Shown: positions 37,277-46,392 of the stretch, one piece after another
Layout: every line of letters starts with the position of its first letter
How positions within the stretch are numbered: position 1 is the first letter of the stretch
NCBI RefSeq assembly: GCF_022761125.1
Contig: NZ_JAKWJR010000008.1
Location: 124,001 to 188,000 of the forward strand
DNA length: 64,000 nt
Direction: 5' to 3'
Origin: Nocardioides sp. SR21
GTDB taxonomy: Bacteria; Actinomycetota; Actinomycetes; Propionibacteriales; Nocardioidaceae
Translations under genes and position numbers: made by a program
The notes under the pieces: model-generated
Told to the model about the DNA's origin: nothing
Databases searched by the model: none
Seen by the model: the letters and a program-made list of their open reading frames with translations, nothing else

Positions 37277-38560
37277 ATGCCCGCCATCGCGATCATCGGT
37301 GCCCAGTGGGGCGACGAGGGCAAGGGCAAGGCGACCGACCTGCTCGGCAGCCGCGTCGACTACGTGGTGAAGTTCAACGGCGGCAACAACGCGGGCCACA
37401 CCGTGGTCATCGGTGACGAGAAGTACGCCCTGCACCTGCTGCCCAGCGGCATCCTCAGCCCCGGCGTCACGCCGGTCATCGGCAACGGCGTGGTCGTCGA
37501 CCTCGCGGTGCTGTTCGAGGAGCTCGACGCCCTGATCGCCCGCGGTGTCGACGTGAGCCTGCTCAAGGTCAGCGCCAACGCGCACGTGATCGCGGACTAC
37601 AACCGCACGATCGACAAGGTCACCGAGCGGTTCCTCGGCAGCCGCCGGATCGGCACGACCGGCCGCGGCATCGGGCCGACGTACGCCGACAAGATGAACC
37701 GGATCGGCATCCGCATCCAGGACATCTTCGACGAGAAGATCCTGGCGCAGAAGGTCGAGGGCGCCCTCGACCTCAAGGGCCAGATCCTCACCAAGATCTA
37801 CAACCGCCGTCCGCAGACCGTCGAGGAGACCGTCGAGGAGCTGCTCGCGTACGCCGAGCGGCTGCGGCCGATGGTGTGCGACACCGGCCTGCTGCTCAAC
37901 CAGGCGCTCGACCGAGGCGAGACCGTGCTGCTCGAGGCCGGTCAGGCCACGCTGCTCGACGTCGACCACGGCACCTACCCGTTCGTCACGTCGTCGTCGG
38001 CGACCTCCGGCGGCGCCTGCACCGGCTCCGGCATCCCGCCGACGCGGCTCGACCAGGTCATCGCGATCGTCAAGGCGTACACGACCCGCGTCGGCGAGGG
38101 CCCGTTCCCGACCGAGCTCCACGACGACAACGGCGAGCACCTGCGCAAGGTCGGCGCGGAGTACGGCACCACCACCGGCCGGCCGCGCCGCTGCGGCTGG
38201 TACGACGCGGTGATCGCCCGCTACGCCGCGCGCGTCAACGGCGTCACGGACTTCGTGCTCACCAAGCTCGACGTGCTCACCGGCCTCGAGAAGGTCCCGG
38301 TCTGCGTGGCCTACGACGTCGACGGCGTCCGTCACGACGAGATGCCGGTCAACCAGAGCGACTTCCACCACGCCGTGCCGATCTACGAGTACCTCGACGG
38401 CTGGTGGGAGGACATCTCCGACGCCCGCGAGTTCTCGGACCTGCCGGTCAACGCGCAGCGGTACGTCGAGGCCGTCGAGGCGATGTCGGGCGCGCGGATC
38501 TCCGCGGTCGGTGTCGGCCCGTCGCGGGCCGCCACGGTCGTGAGACACGAGCTGATCTGA
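37277..38560 (+). CDS. purA: Adenylosuccinate synthetase
   Basis: 427 residues. GDEGKGK P-loop at the N-terminus, [13 protein letters not shown], and the C-terminal [17 protein letters not shown] substrate loop are intact. It makes adenylosuccinate from IMP and aspartate, the first committed step to AMP; purB, which acts next, is 2.3 kb downstream. ATG 37277 follows GGAGG. An upstream codon at 37235 would run through the leader hairpin and is rejected. Confidence 0.97.
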   Translation: MPAIAIIGAQWGDEGKGKATDLLGSRVDYVVKFNGGNNAGHTVVIGDEKYALHLLPSGILSPGVTPVIGNGVVVDLAVLFEELDALIARGVDVSLLKVSANAHVIADYNRTIDKVTERFLGSRRIGTTGRGIGPTYADKMNRIGIRIQDIFDEKILAQKVEGALDLKGQILTKIYNRRPQTVEETVEELLAYAERLRPMVCDTGLLLNQALDRGETVLLEAGQATLLDVDHGTYPFVTSSSATSGGACTGSGIPPTRLDQVIAIVKAYTTRVGEGPFPTELHDDNGEHLRKVGAEYGTTTGRPRRCGWYDAVIARYAARVNGVTDFVLTKLDVLTGLEKVPVCVAYDVDGVRHDEMPVNQSDFHHAVPIYEYLDGWWEDISDAREFSDLPVNAQRYVEAVEAMSGARISAVGVGPSRAATVVRHELI

Positions 38561-38577
38561 ACCGCTAACGTCCGGGC

Positions 38578-39447
38578 ATGATCGAGCCGAAGGCAGCCGT
38601 CGATCGGCTGCGTGCGGCCTTCGGGGGCCCGGACCACCATCGCACCCTGCACGCGAAGGGCCGGTTCTACGCCGGCACCTTCACGGCCACCCCTGAGGCG
38701 GCCGAGCTCGGTCGCGCCCTGCACCTGAACGGCGAGCCCGTGCCGGTCGTGGTGCGTTGGTCGAACGCCGGTGGCAACGCCGACGTACCGGACAAGAAGC
38801 CGGACATCCGCGGCATGGCCGTGAAGTTCCGGCTGCCCGACGGCTCGTCGACCGACCTGCTCGGGCAGACGGCGCGGCGGTTCCCGACCGACAGTCCCGA
38901 GGACTTCATCGCGATGACCGAGGCCTCGCGCAAGCCGGCGCTGGTCCCGCTCTTCATGCTGCGGCACCCGGGCATGGCCGGTGCGATGCTCGACGGGCTG
39001 CGGAGCAAGGCGGTGGCACCGCATCGCAGCTTCGCCGAGCCGACGTACTACCCGATCCACGCGTACGGCTGGCGGGACGTCGGCGACCGGCTCAGCTGGG
39101 TCCGCTACTCGTTCGTCCCGCAGGGCGTCGCGTCGCCGGCGCGGGCCTTCGACGGGCCGGACCGGCTGTTCGACGAGATGGCGGCGCGGCTCGCGCAGGG
39201 GCCGGTGCGCTTCGACGTACGCCTCCAGGTCGCGGGAGCCGGCGACGACCCGCACCGGGCGACGTCGGTCTGGAAGCAGGCGCGCGAGGTCCTCGGCGGC
39301 ACCATCGAGGTCACCGACGAGCTGCCCGACCAGGACCCGATGATCTTCGACCCGACCCGGGTCGTCGACGGCATCGAGCTGTCCGACGACCCGATCCTGC
39401 GGTATCGCCCCTTGGCCTATGGGGAGTCGATCAACCGCCGCACCTAG
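38578..39447 (+). CDS. Catalase-related (mini-catalase) peroxidase
   Basis: 289 residues: a compact, heme-containing catalase fold. Catalytic His in RTLHAKGRFYAGTFT, conserved DIRGMAVKFRLPDG heme-pocket segment, and proximal Tyr in the C-terminal RYRPLAYGESINRR. Mini-catalases use peroxide to oxidise organic substrates and have little true catalase activity. Its ATG has TAACGT six bases before it (leaderless). Sits between purA and purD; no functional link to purines is evident. Confidence 0.88.
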   Translation: MIEPKAAVDRLRAAFGGPDHHRTLHAKGRFYAGTFTATPEAAELGRALHLNGEPVPVVVRWSNAGGNADVPDKKPDIRGMAVKFRLPDGSSTDLLGQTARRFPTDSPEDFIAMTEASRKPALVPLFMLRHPGMAGAMLDGLRSKAVAPHRSFAEPTYYPIHAYGWRDVGDRLSWVRYSFVPQGVASPARAFDGPDRLFDEMAARLAQGPVRFDVRLQVAGAGDDPHRATSVWKQAREVLGGTIEVTDELPDQDPMIFDPTRVVDGIELSDDPILRYRPLAYGESINRRT

Positions 39448-39458
39448 GCTTGGGGTCC

Positions 39459-40718
39459 GTGAAGACCCTCGTCGTTGGCACCGGTGGTCGTGAGCACGCG
39501 CTCGCGCTGGCCCTCTCGCTCGACCCCGCGGTGACGGAGGTGCACGCGGCGCCCGGGAACCCGGGCATCGCCGCGGTCGCGACGCTGCACGACGTCGACC
39601 CGATGTCGGGACCGGCCGTGGCCGAGCTGGCCGTGTCGCTCGGCGCCGACCTCGTGGTCGTCGGCCCGGAGGCGCCGCTGGTCGCGGGGGTCGCGGACGT
39701 CGTGCGGGAGCGCGGGATCGCGGTGTTCGGACCGTCCGGTGCCGCTGCGCAGCTCGAGGGATCGAAGGCGTTCTCCAAGGACGTGATGGCCGTCGCCGGC
39801 GTGCCGACCGCGCGGTCGTTCACCTGCGACACCGAGGCCGAGGTGGAGGCGGCGTTCGACGAGCTCGGTGCGCCGTACGTCGTGAAGGACGACGCGCTCG
39901 CCGCGGGCAAGGGCGTCGTCGTCACCCGCGACCGTGACGAGGCGCTCGCGCACGCGCGTGCGTGCGGGCGCGTGGTGGTGGAGGAGTTCCTCGACGGCCC
40001 GGAGGTCTCGCTGTTCGCGATCTGCGACGGGACCACGGCGTACGCGCTGCAGCCCGCGCAGGACTTCAAGCGGATCTTCGACGGCGGTCGCGGTCCCAAC
40101 ACCGGCGGCATGGGCTCCTACACGCCGCTCACCTGGGCGCAGCCCGACCTCGCCTCGGTGGTGCTCGACCAGGTCGTGCACCCGACGCTGGCCGAGATGA
40201 ACCGACGCGGAACGCCGTTCGTCGGCTGCCTGTACGTCGGCCTCGCGCTGACCGCGGCCGGGCCGCGGGTCATCGAGTTCAACGTGCGCTTCGGCGACCC
40301 GGACATCCAGCCGGTGCTGGCCGTCCTGGACTCACCGCTCGGTGTGCTGCTGGCGGCTGCGGCCGGCGGCCGCCTGGCCGACGTCCCCGCGCCGGAGTTC
40401 CGCGGCGGCGCCGCGGTCACCGTCGTGCTCGCCTCCGCCGGGTACCCGGAGTCCTCCTCGAAGGGCGACGTCATCACCGGCGTCGAGGCCGCCGGCGAGA
40501 CCGCGGACGTCATCCACGCCGGCACCGCGGTCGTCGACGGCTCGCTCGTCACCGCCGGCGGCCGGGTGCTCGCCGTCCGCGCTCTCGGCGCCGACGTCGC
40601 CTCCGCCCGCGCCGCGGCGTACGCCGCCGCCGACCACATCTCCTTCGACGGCCTGCAGCGCCGCACCGACATCGCCTCCGAGCCCCTCGGCGTCGTCGAG
40701 GGCGCCTCCCTACGTTGA
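39459..40718 (+). CDS. purD: Phosphoribosylamine-glycine ligase
   Basis: 419 residues from GTG 39459: ATP-grasp fold with VVGTGGREHALALAL, YVVKDDALAAGKGVVVTRD, NTGGMGSYTPL and EFNVRFGDPDIQPVL. Second step of purine synthesis. TAGGCT eight bases upstream marks a leaderless start. The final codons and TGA lie at the beginning of the 22-bp repeat array, so the repeat supplies the ending of the protein (Leu-Arg-stop). Confidence 0.96.
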   Translation: MKTLVVGTGGREHALALALSLDPAVTEVHAAPGNPGIAAVATLHDVDPMSGPAVAELAVSLGADLVVVGPEAPLVAGVADVVRERGIAVFGPSGAAAQLEGSKAFSKDVMAVAGVPTARSFTCDTEAEVEAAFDELGAPYVVKDDALAAGKGVVVTRDRDEALAHARACGRVVVEEFLDGPEVSLFAICDGTTAYALQPAQDFKRIFDGGRGPNTGGMGSYTPLTWAQPDLASVVLDQVVHPTLAEMNRRGTPFVGCLYVGLALTAAGPRVIEFNVRFGDPDIQPVLAVLDSPLGVLLAAAAGGRLADVPAPEFRGGAAVTVVLASAGYPESSSKGDVITGVEAAGETADVIHAGTAVVDGSLVTAGGRVLAVRALGADVASARAAAYAAADHISFDGLQRRTDIASEPLGVVEGASLR

Positions 40719-40849
40719 ATCGGGACTTTCCGTCCGTCGAGTCGTGACCTTCCGTCCGTTGAGTCGGGAGTTCTCGTCAGCGGACGCAGAAACTCCCGAT
40801 TCAACGGACCGGAACTCCCGATTCGACCGACAGAAAGTCCCGACTCAAC
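40714..40849. repeat. 136-bp array of six 22-bp units, three direct and three inverted
   Basis: Three tandem 22-bp units (40714-40735, 40736-40757, 40758-40779), each beginning GTyGArTCGkGA, are followed by a 4-bp centre (gcgg) and three inverted copies (40784-40805, 40806-40827, 40828-40849) ending in TCCCGAyTCrAC. Copies differ at several positions. The whole array fits exactly between the last codon of purD and 11 bp before purB. It could form a large cruciform and probably terminates or modulates transcription. Not CRISPR: no spacers, units contiguous. Confidence 0.85.
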
Positions 40850-40860
40850 GTCGTGGGAGA

Positions 40861-42288
40861 ATGAGGGACGTGACCGTGCCGAACGTCCTCGCCACCCGCT
40901 ACGCCTCCGCCGAGCTCGCTCGCATCTGGTCGCCCGAGCACAAGATCGTGCTGGAGCGGCAGCTGTGGATCGCGGTGCTGGAGGCCCAGCGCGACCTGGG
41001 GATCGACGTCCCGGACGGCGTGATCGAGGCGTACCGCGACGTCGTCGACAAGGTCGACCTCGAGTCGATCGCGGCCCGGGAGCGGGTCACCCGGCACGAC
41101 GTGAAGGCGCGGATCGAGGAGTTCTCCGCCCTCGCCGGTCACGAGCACATCCACAAGGGCATGACCTCGCGCGACCTGACCGAGAACGTCGAGCAGCTCC
41201 AGGTCCGTGACTCGCTGGCACTGGTGCGCAACCGCGCGGTCGCGACGCTGGCCCGGCTCGCGCGGCTGGCCGCCGAGCACGAGGCGACCGTGATGGCCGG
41301 CCGGTCGCACAACGTCGCCGCGCAGGCGACCACGCTCGGCAAGCGGTTCGCGACGGTCGCTGACGAGATGCTGATCTCGGTGGACCGGGTCGAGGACCTG
41401 CTGTCCCGCTACCCGCTGCGCGGCATCAAGGGCCCGATGGGCACCGCCCAGGACATGCTCGACCTGCTCGACGGCGACGCCGCCAAGCTGCAGCAGCTCG
41501 AGGAGCGGGTCGCCCACCACCTCGCCTTCCGCAACGTGCTGACCAGCGTCGGCCAGGTCTACCCGCGCAGCCTCGACTTCGACGTGGTCTCATCGCTCGT
41601 CCAGCTCGCGGCCGGACCCTCGAACCTCGCGACCACGATCCGGCTGATGGCCGGCAACGAGCTGGTCACCGAAGGCTTCCAGGAGGGCCAGGTCGGCTCC
41701 TCGGCAATGCCGCACAAGATGAACAGCCGCTCCTGCGAGCGGGTCAACGGCCTCGCGGTCGTGCTCCGCGGCTATCTCGCGATGATCGGCGAGCTCGCCG
41801 GCGACCAGTGGAACGAGGGGGACGTCTCCGACTCCGTCGTACGCCGCGTCGCGCTGCCCGACGCGTTCTTCGCGATCGACGGGCTGTTCCAGACGTTCCT
41901 GACCGTGCTCGACGAGTTCGGCGCGTTCCCGGCCGTGATCCAGCGCGAGCTGGACCGCTACCTGCCGTTCCTCGCCACCACCAAGGTGCTGATGGCCGCG
42001 GTCCGCAACGGCGTCGGCCGCGAGTCCGCGCACGAGGCGATCAAGGAGGCCGCGGTCGGCACCGCGCTCGACATGCGCAAGGGGCGGGCCGAGAACGACG
42101 TGTTCGTGCGGCTCGCCGCCGACGAGCGGCTCGGGCTCACCGCCGACCAGCTCGCGACCCTGGTGGCCGAGCCGATCACGTTCACCGGCGCCGCGGTCGA
42201 CCAGGTCCAGACGGTCGTACGACGCGTCGCCGACGTCACCGCGAAGCACCCCGAGGCGGCGGCGTACTCACCGGGCGCGATCCTCTAG
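40861..42288 (+). CDS. purB: Adenylosuccinate lyase
   Basis: 475 residues, superfamily signature GSSAMPHKMNSRSCERV (about 280). Fumarase/aspartase-type enzyme acting twice in purine synthesis (SAICAR to AICAR; adenylosuccinate to AMP). Start ATG 40861 is 11 bp after the repeat array; GTG 40870 is also possible. Longer frames reaching upstream pass through the repeat and the purD gene and are not real. Confidence 0.96.
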   Translation: MRDVTVPNVLATRYASAELARIWSPEHKIVLERQLWIAVLEAQRDLGIDVPDGVIEAYRDVVDKVDLESIAARERVTRHDVKARIEEFSALAGHEHIHKGMTSRDLTENVEQLQVRDSLALVRNRAVATLARLARLAAEHEATVMAGRSHNVAAQATTLGKRFATVADEMLISVDRVEDLLSRYPLRGIKGPMGTAQDMLDLLDGDAAKLQQLEERVAHHLAFRNVLTSVGQVYPRSLDFDVVSSLVQLAAGPSNLATTIRLMAGNELVTEGFQEGQVGSSAMPHKMNSRSCERVNGLAVVLRGYLAMIGELAGDQWNEGDVSDSVVRRVALPDAFFAIDGLFQTFLTVLDEFGAFPAVIQRELDRYLPFLATTKVLMAAVRNGVGRESAHEAIKEAAVGTALDMRKGRAENDVFVRLAADERLGLTADQLATLVAEPITFTGAAVDQVQTVVRRVADVTAKHPEAAAYSPGAIL

Positions 42289-42333
42289 AAGCTCGCCTGC
42301 AACGCTCGTGGCCCATCCGGACATGAACGTCGT

Positions 42334-42891
42334 ATGAGCGAGAGCCGCGAGGAGACGTTCCGTCGTCTGTACGCGGACCACTTCGACGCCGTCCTCGGCT
42401 TCGCGCTGCGCCGGACGGACCGTCCGGAGGACGCTGCCGACGTCACCGCGGACACGTTCCTGGTGGCGTGGCGACGCCTCGCTCACGTGCCGGGCGGCGT
42501 CGAGACCAGACCGTGGTTGTACGGCGTCGCCCGGCGAGTCCTCGCCAACCACCGCCGCGGCGACCACCGGCGCAGTGCGCTCGGCGACCGGCTGCGCAAG
42601 GAGCTGGCCGCCGCGGTGCCCGACTGCAGCGACGAGGTCGTGCAGCGCGCCGACGTGACCGTGGCGATGCACCGGCTCAGCGCCCGCGACCAGGAGGTGC
42701 TCGAGCTGCACCTGTGGGAGGGCCTCGAGCCGCGCGAGATCGCGGAGGTCCTGGGGCTCACCACGGTGGTCGTGAGGCCCCGGCTCTCGCGGGCCAGGGC
42801 CCGGTTGAGGGAACTCCTCGGCAACGATCCCGAGCCACCCGGACATCTCCCCTCCAGACACCCCCAGCTCACCCGGAAGGAGCAGCCGTGA
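42334..42891 (+). CDS. ECF RNA polymerase sigma factor
   Basis: 185-residue sigma factor: region 2 about 10-80 (YADHFDAVLGFALRRTDRPEDAADVTADTFLVAWRR), region 4 about 115-165 (LELHLWEGLEPREIAEVLGLTTVVVRPRLSRARARLREL). The C-terminal 20 residues are Pro/Arg-rich. Stop overlaps the next gene's GTG (GTGA). Third of the sigma/membrane modules; more distant in sequence from the other two. Presumably controls itself and its partner. Confidence 0.92.
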   Translation: MSESREETFRRLYADHFDAVLGFALRRTDRPEDAADVTADTFLVAWRRLAHVPGGVETRPWLYGVARRVLANHRRGDHRRSALGDRLRKELAAAVPDCSDEVVQRADVTVAMHRLSARDQEVLELHLWEGLEPREIAEVLGLTTVVVRPRLSRARARLRELLGNDPEPPGHLPSRHPQLTRKEQP

Positions 42892-43919
42892 ACGCGAAGC
42901 TGACCGACGACGCCGTCGCCGGCCTGCCCCTCTCCCTCGGGCGAGCCGAGCTCCTGGAGGAGATCATGAGCACTCCCGTCCTCGACGACCGACCGATCCG
43001 CAGCCGGGAACCGCGCCGCCGTACCCGCTGGCTGGTCCCTGCCGCGGCCGCGGTCGTGGTCGCCGCGCTCGCCCTCGGCACCGCCCGGTGGGCCGGCGAC
43101 GACCCCGCCCCCGCAGCCGACCGGTCCGCCCCGGTCATGTCGATGCCGGCCGTCGCCAACGGGTACGTCGTCCTCGACGCCCCGGGCTGGACCATGGTCG
43201 CCCGGCACGCCGACGAGGGCAGGGGCGAGATGAGCTACGAGAACGGCGACCAGTACCTCGAGCTCATGTGGGGCCTACCCGAGGACTACGACGGGTACGT
43301 CGAGGACCGGCGCCACATCGTGCGGCCGGCCGCCGACGGTGCGCCGATCCAGATCCTCGGCCTCGGCGCCCAGATGTGGGCCTACAGCCCCGACGACCAC
43401 ACCGCGATCCGCGAGGTCGACGCCGGACAGTGGATCGAGTTCCGCGGTGAGGGGATGGACGAGGCCGGCTACCTCGCGCTGCTCGGCCAGCTCCGGGCCG
43501 TGGACGAGGCCGAGTTCGACGCGATGCTGCCGGAGGAGTTCGTCACCGGCGCCGAGCGCAACGACACCGTCGACACGATCCTCGACGAGATCGACGCCGC
43601 CTCCGACGGTCCGCTGCTGCCCGAGGGCGTCGACCGCGCCTCGATCACGTCCGACCAGGTCGACGACTACCAGCTCGGCAGCGAGATCTCGGGTCAGGTC
43701 GCGTGCGCCTGGCTCGGCGAGTACGCCGCCGCCGAGGAGGCCGGTGACCAGGGCCGCATGGACGCGGCGGCCGCCGCGCTGAACAGCTCGCACGACTGGC
43801 CGGTGCTGCACCGGATGGACGACCGGGGCTACTTCCCCGAGGTGCTGTGGATGTACGCCCAGCAGGTCGCTGACGCCGGCACGCTCCCGGAGGACTACCA
43901 GAACGGACTCGGCTGCTAG
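42888..43919 (+). CDS. Single-pass membrane protein, putative anti-sigma partner
   Basis: 343 residues from GTG 42888, coupled to the sigma gene. Cytosolic head 1-45 ending in EPRRRTRW, one membrane helix about 48-64 (LVPAAAAVVVAALALGT), then a large outer domain of unknown fold with acidic stretches and few cysteines. No known domain recognised. Its role as regulator of the sigma factor is inferred from overlap and topology, as for the other two modules. Shares CTAG with the convergent flavoprotein gene. Confidence 0.7.
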   Translation: MNAKLTDDAVAGLPLSLGRAELLEEIMSTPVLDDRPIRSREPRRRTRWLVPAAAAVVVAALALGTARWAGDDPAPAADRSAPVMSMPAVANGYVVLDAPGWTMVARHADEGRGEMSYENGDQYLELMWGLPEDYDGYVEDRRHIVRPAADGAPIQILGLGAQMWAYSPDDHTAIREVDAGQWIEFRGEGMDEAGYLALLGQLRAVDEAEFDAMLPEEFVTGAERNDTVDTILDEIDAASDGPLLPEGVDRASITSDQVDDYQLGSEISGQVACAWLGEYAAAEEAGDQGRMDAAAAALNSSHDWPVLHRMDDRGYFPEVLWMYAQQVADAGTLPEDYQNGLGC

Positions 43920-45196
43920 GGCCTGACGTTGAAGTTCCGGCGGAAGACGTTGTCCGGATCCCACGCCCGCTTGACCTCGCGCAGCCGCGCGTAGGTGTCC
44001 GCGGGCCAGAGTGCGGCGATGTCCTCGTCGCTGTCCGACCCGAGGAAACCGGCGTACGCGCCGATGCCCTGGTCGCCGATCGTGCGCCACACGCCTCGCG
44101 CCTCGGCGACCTGGTTATCGGTGGCGTCGATCGGCAGGAAGGCCGCGGAGACGACCAGGGCCTCGGCGTCGCGGTGGGCGAAGGCGGTCGCGGTGCGGTC
44201 GACCCGGGCGACCGCACCGCCGAGGCTGCGGAGGAACACCACGCGCCCACCACCGGCGTACGCCGTCGCGATCGCGTCGATCAGCGGCTCGTCGACCGAC
44301 CCGACGAGCGCGTTGCCGATGACCGGCAGCACGCCCTCCGGAGGGTGGGCCTCCTCGAGTGTGTCGGCGTAGCGCAGCTCGCGGACGTCCTCCGTGAGCA
44401 CGGTGCCGATCGTGCGCAGCGCGTCGATCGGGGACGGGTCGTCGGAGTCGAGGCAGACGTAGAGGAGGGCGGTCCGGCCGCTGCCGAAGTCCGGCATCAG
44501 CACCAGCATCGTGGTCAGGTCGTCCGAGGCGTTCGTGATGGCTGCTGCCGTCCACCCCTTCAGCAGCTGGGCGACGTCGTCTGCTGCGAACGTGATCGTG
44601 CCGAAGTGCACCGTCGTGACCGGGTGCGCCTGGAACTCGAACGCCGTCACCACGCCGAAGTTCCCGGCGCCGCCCCGCACCGCCCAGAAGAGGTCGGCGT
44701 TGTCGGTCGCCGATGCCCGCACGACCTGGCCCGCTGCGGTGACCACCTCGGCGGCCAGGAGGTGGTCGACGGTCAACCCGTGCTTGCGGACCAGCCAGCC
44801 GATCCCGCCGGCCTGGCTGAGTCCGCCGACCCCGACCGACGTCGTGTCGCCCGAGCTGACCGCGAGGCCGTGCGGCGCCAGGGCCGCGGCGGCCGCGCCC
44901 CAGGTCGCGCCGGCACCGATCCGCACCCGTCCCTCACCCAGGAGCTCGACCGCGTCGAGGCGGGAGAGGTCGAGCACGACGCCGTCGTCGACGGCCCCGA
45001 GACCGAGCACGTTGTGGCCGCCGCTGCGGACGGCGAGGGGGAGCCCGGCGGAGCGGGCGTGGTCGAGCGCGGCCACGACGTCGGCCGCCGACGTGGGTCG
45101 CAGGACGAGGGCGGGCGTCGCGGTGCCGGCGAAGGTGGTGCGGGCGGCGTCGTACTCGGGGGTCCCGGGGCGGAACGTGACGTGGTCGATGGTCAT
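43916..45196 (-). CDS. FAD-linked oxidoreductase (berberine-bridge-enzyme type)
   Basis: 426 residues: PCMH-type FAD-binding domain (about 25-200, with RSGGHNVLGLG, whose His commonly carries covalent FAD, and GGIGWLVRKHGLTVDHL) and a C-terminal BBE domain ending DPDNVFRRNFNVRP. Such enzymes oxidise sugars, alkaloids or polyketides. A SoxR/MerR-like promoter lies immediately upstream (45204-45234), and transcription probably starts at the ATG. Probably a redox-stress-induced detoxification enzyme. Confidence 0.88.
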   Translation of the reverse strand: MTIDHVTFRPGTPEYDAARTTFAGTATPALVLRPTSAADVVAALDHARSAGLPLAVRSGGHNVLGLGAVDDGVVLDLSRLDAVELLGEGRVRIGAGATWGAAAAALAPHGLAVSSGDTTSVGVGGLSQAGGIGWLVRKHGLTVDHLLAAEVVTAAGQVVRASATDNADLFWAVRGGAGNFGVVTAFEFQAHPVTTVHFGTITFAADDVAQLLKGWTAAAITNASDDLTTMLVLMPDFGSGRTALLYVCLDSDDPSPIDALRTIGTVLTEDVRELRYADTLEEAHPPEGVLPVIGNALVGSVDEPLIDAIATAYAGGGRVVFLRSLGGAVARVDRTATAFAHRDAEALVVSAAFLPIDATDNQVAEARGVWRTIGDQGIGAYAGFLGSDSDEDIAALWPADTYARLREVKRAWDPDNVFRRNFNVRP

Positions 45197-45203
45197 GCGC
45201 TCG

Positions 45204-45234
45204 ACCGTAGAACTTCAACCGAACTTGAGATCAA
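45204..45234 (-). promoter_or_regulatory. SoxR/MerR-type promoter of the FAD oxidoreductase gene
   Basis: Minus-strand -35 TTGATC (45229-45234) and -10 TACGGT (45204-45209) are 19 bp apart, with the imperfect dyad CTCAAGTTCGGTTGAAG (45213-45229) in the spacer. Geometry and half-sites match the promoter at 6081-6111. The predicted start falls at the ATG (45196). Confidence 0.65.
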
Positions 45235-45363
45235 GGGCTGAATCCAGGTTCACTAAGCTGGCTCAGCATGTGAGATATATCAGCGAGGATATATGTTCGC
45301 GCGCCCGCGGATCCCTAGGTTGAGCGACGGATGTGGGAGTCCGTACTACTCGAGGGAATCCGC

Positions 45364-46329
45364 ATGAAGAAGCTCCAGAGAGCCGTGCTCGCCACGCTGC
45401 TCGCCGCCGGTACCGCCCTGGTCAGCGTGGTCGCGATCTCGCCCAGCGCCAGCGCGGCCGAGGTCGCCTGCTCCAGCTACTCGTCGTCGACGAGCAGCTG
45501 CGTCAACACCCAGCTCGTGGTCGCCGGCACCAGCCACAGCGTCGACTGGTACCTCCCCAACGGCACCGCCTCGGCGCTCATGGTGCTCCAGCACGGCTTC
45601 AGCCGCGGCTGCGGGAACCTGCGCGGCACCAGCAAGGCGATCGCCGAGAAGGGCGTGATGGTGCTGTGCGTCAACGGCGACATGACCGCCGGCAACCCGG
45701 CGCTCGCCGACGCGCTGGGCGCCCTCCTCGTCGCGCGGACGATCACGCCGCCGCAGGGCAAGGCGCTGCCGCAGCGCTACCTCGTCGGCGGCCACTCCGC
45801 CGGCGGTCACTTCGCGAGCGAGCTCGGGGCCTACCTCGATGCCGCCGGCTACCCGAGCTTCGCCGGTGCGATCCTCTTCGACCCGGTCGCGGCCGCGGGC
45901 TTCAGCGCGAACGTCGCCGCGATCTCGGACGGCGGTGCCCGCCCGGTGCTCGCCGTGACCGCCCGGCCGAGCGTGATCAACCTCTTCAACAACTCCGCCG
46001 AGGCGCTGGTCGATCTCGCCAACCCGTACGTCGGCATCCAGCTGGTGTGGAGCAGCTTCTTCCTGGGCATGCCGACCGGCGGCAGCTGCCACATCGATGT
46101 CGAGGGTGAGAACACCGACGCGATCGGCGTCGCCGGTGCCCTCTGCTCGCCGAACGCGACCCAGACCGCGCGCCTGCGCGACTTCGGCTCGGCGTGGGCG
46201 AAGGACCTGGCGACGGGCAGCCACACGGCGGCGTACTACTGCGCCGACGCGAACGTCGTCTCGACGTGCGGCAGCAAGGTCCGCGACCTCGTGGACCGGT
46301 CGCTGCCGCTGGCCTCGCCGATCCGCTGA
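45364..46329 (+). CDS. Secreted alpha/beta hydrolase
   Basis: 321 residues. Signal peptide MKKLQRAVLATLLAAGTALV ... SASA with cleavage near residue 31. Nucleophile elbow GHSAGG (about 150), and a Ser-hydrolase core starting LMVLQHGFSRGCGNL (oxyanion region). Six or more cysteines, consistent with disulfides outside the cell. It resembles chlorophyllase-like or polyester-type hydrolases; substrate unknown. ATG 45364 follows GAGGGAA. An excellent terminator ends the transcript. Confidence 0.82.
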   Translation: MKKLQRAVLATLLAAGTALVSVVAISPSASAAEVACSSYSSSTSSCVNTQLVVAGTSHSVDWYLPNGTASALMVLQHGFSRGCGNLRGTSKAIAEKGVMVLCVNGDMTAGNPALADALGALLVARTITPPQGKALPQRYLVGGHSAGGHFASELGAYLDAAGYPSFAGAILFDPVAAAGFSANVAAISDGGARPVLAVTARPSVINLFNNSAEALVDLANPYVGIQLVWSSFFLGMPTGGSCHIDVEGENTDAIGVAGALCSPNATQTARLRDFGSAWAKDLATGSHTAAYYCADANVVSTCGSKVRDLVDRSLPLASPIR

Positions 46330-46334
46330 CCGAT

Positions 46335-46365
46335 CCTGGCGCCCGGATATTCACCGGGCGCCAGG
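46335..46365 (+). terminator. Strong stem-loop terminator after secreted hydrolase
   Basis: CCTGGCGCCCGG (46335-46346), a 7-base loop, and CCGGGCGCCAGG (46354-46365) form a perfect 12-bp stem just after the hydrolase stop. No T-run follows, as is common in high-GC actinobacteria. Confidence 0.8.
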
Positions 46366-46392
46366 AGCCCGGTCTCACTAGGCTGCTCGTCC

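Noticed and set aside
40714..40849. CRISPR array
   Set aside because: Units are 22 bp, contiguous without spacers, and half are inverted; no cas genes nearby.
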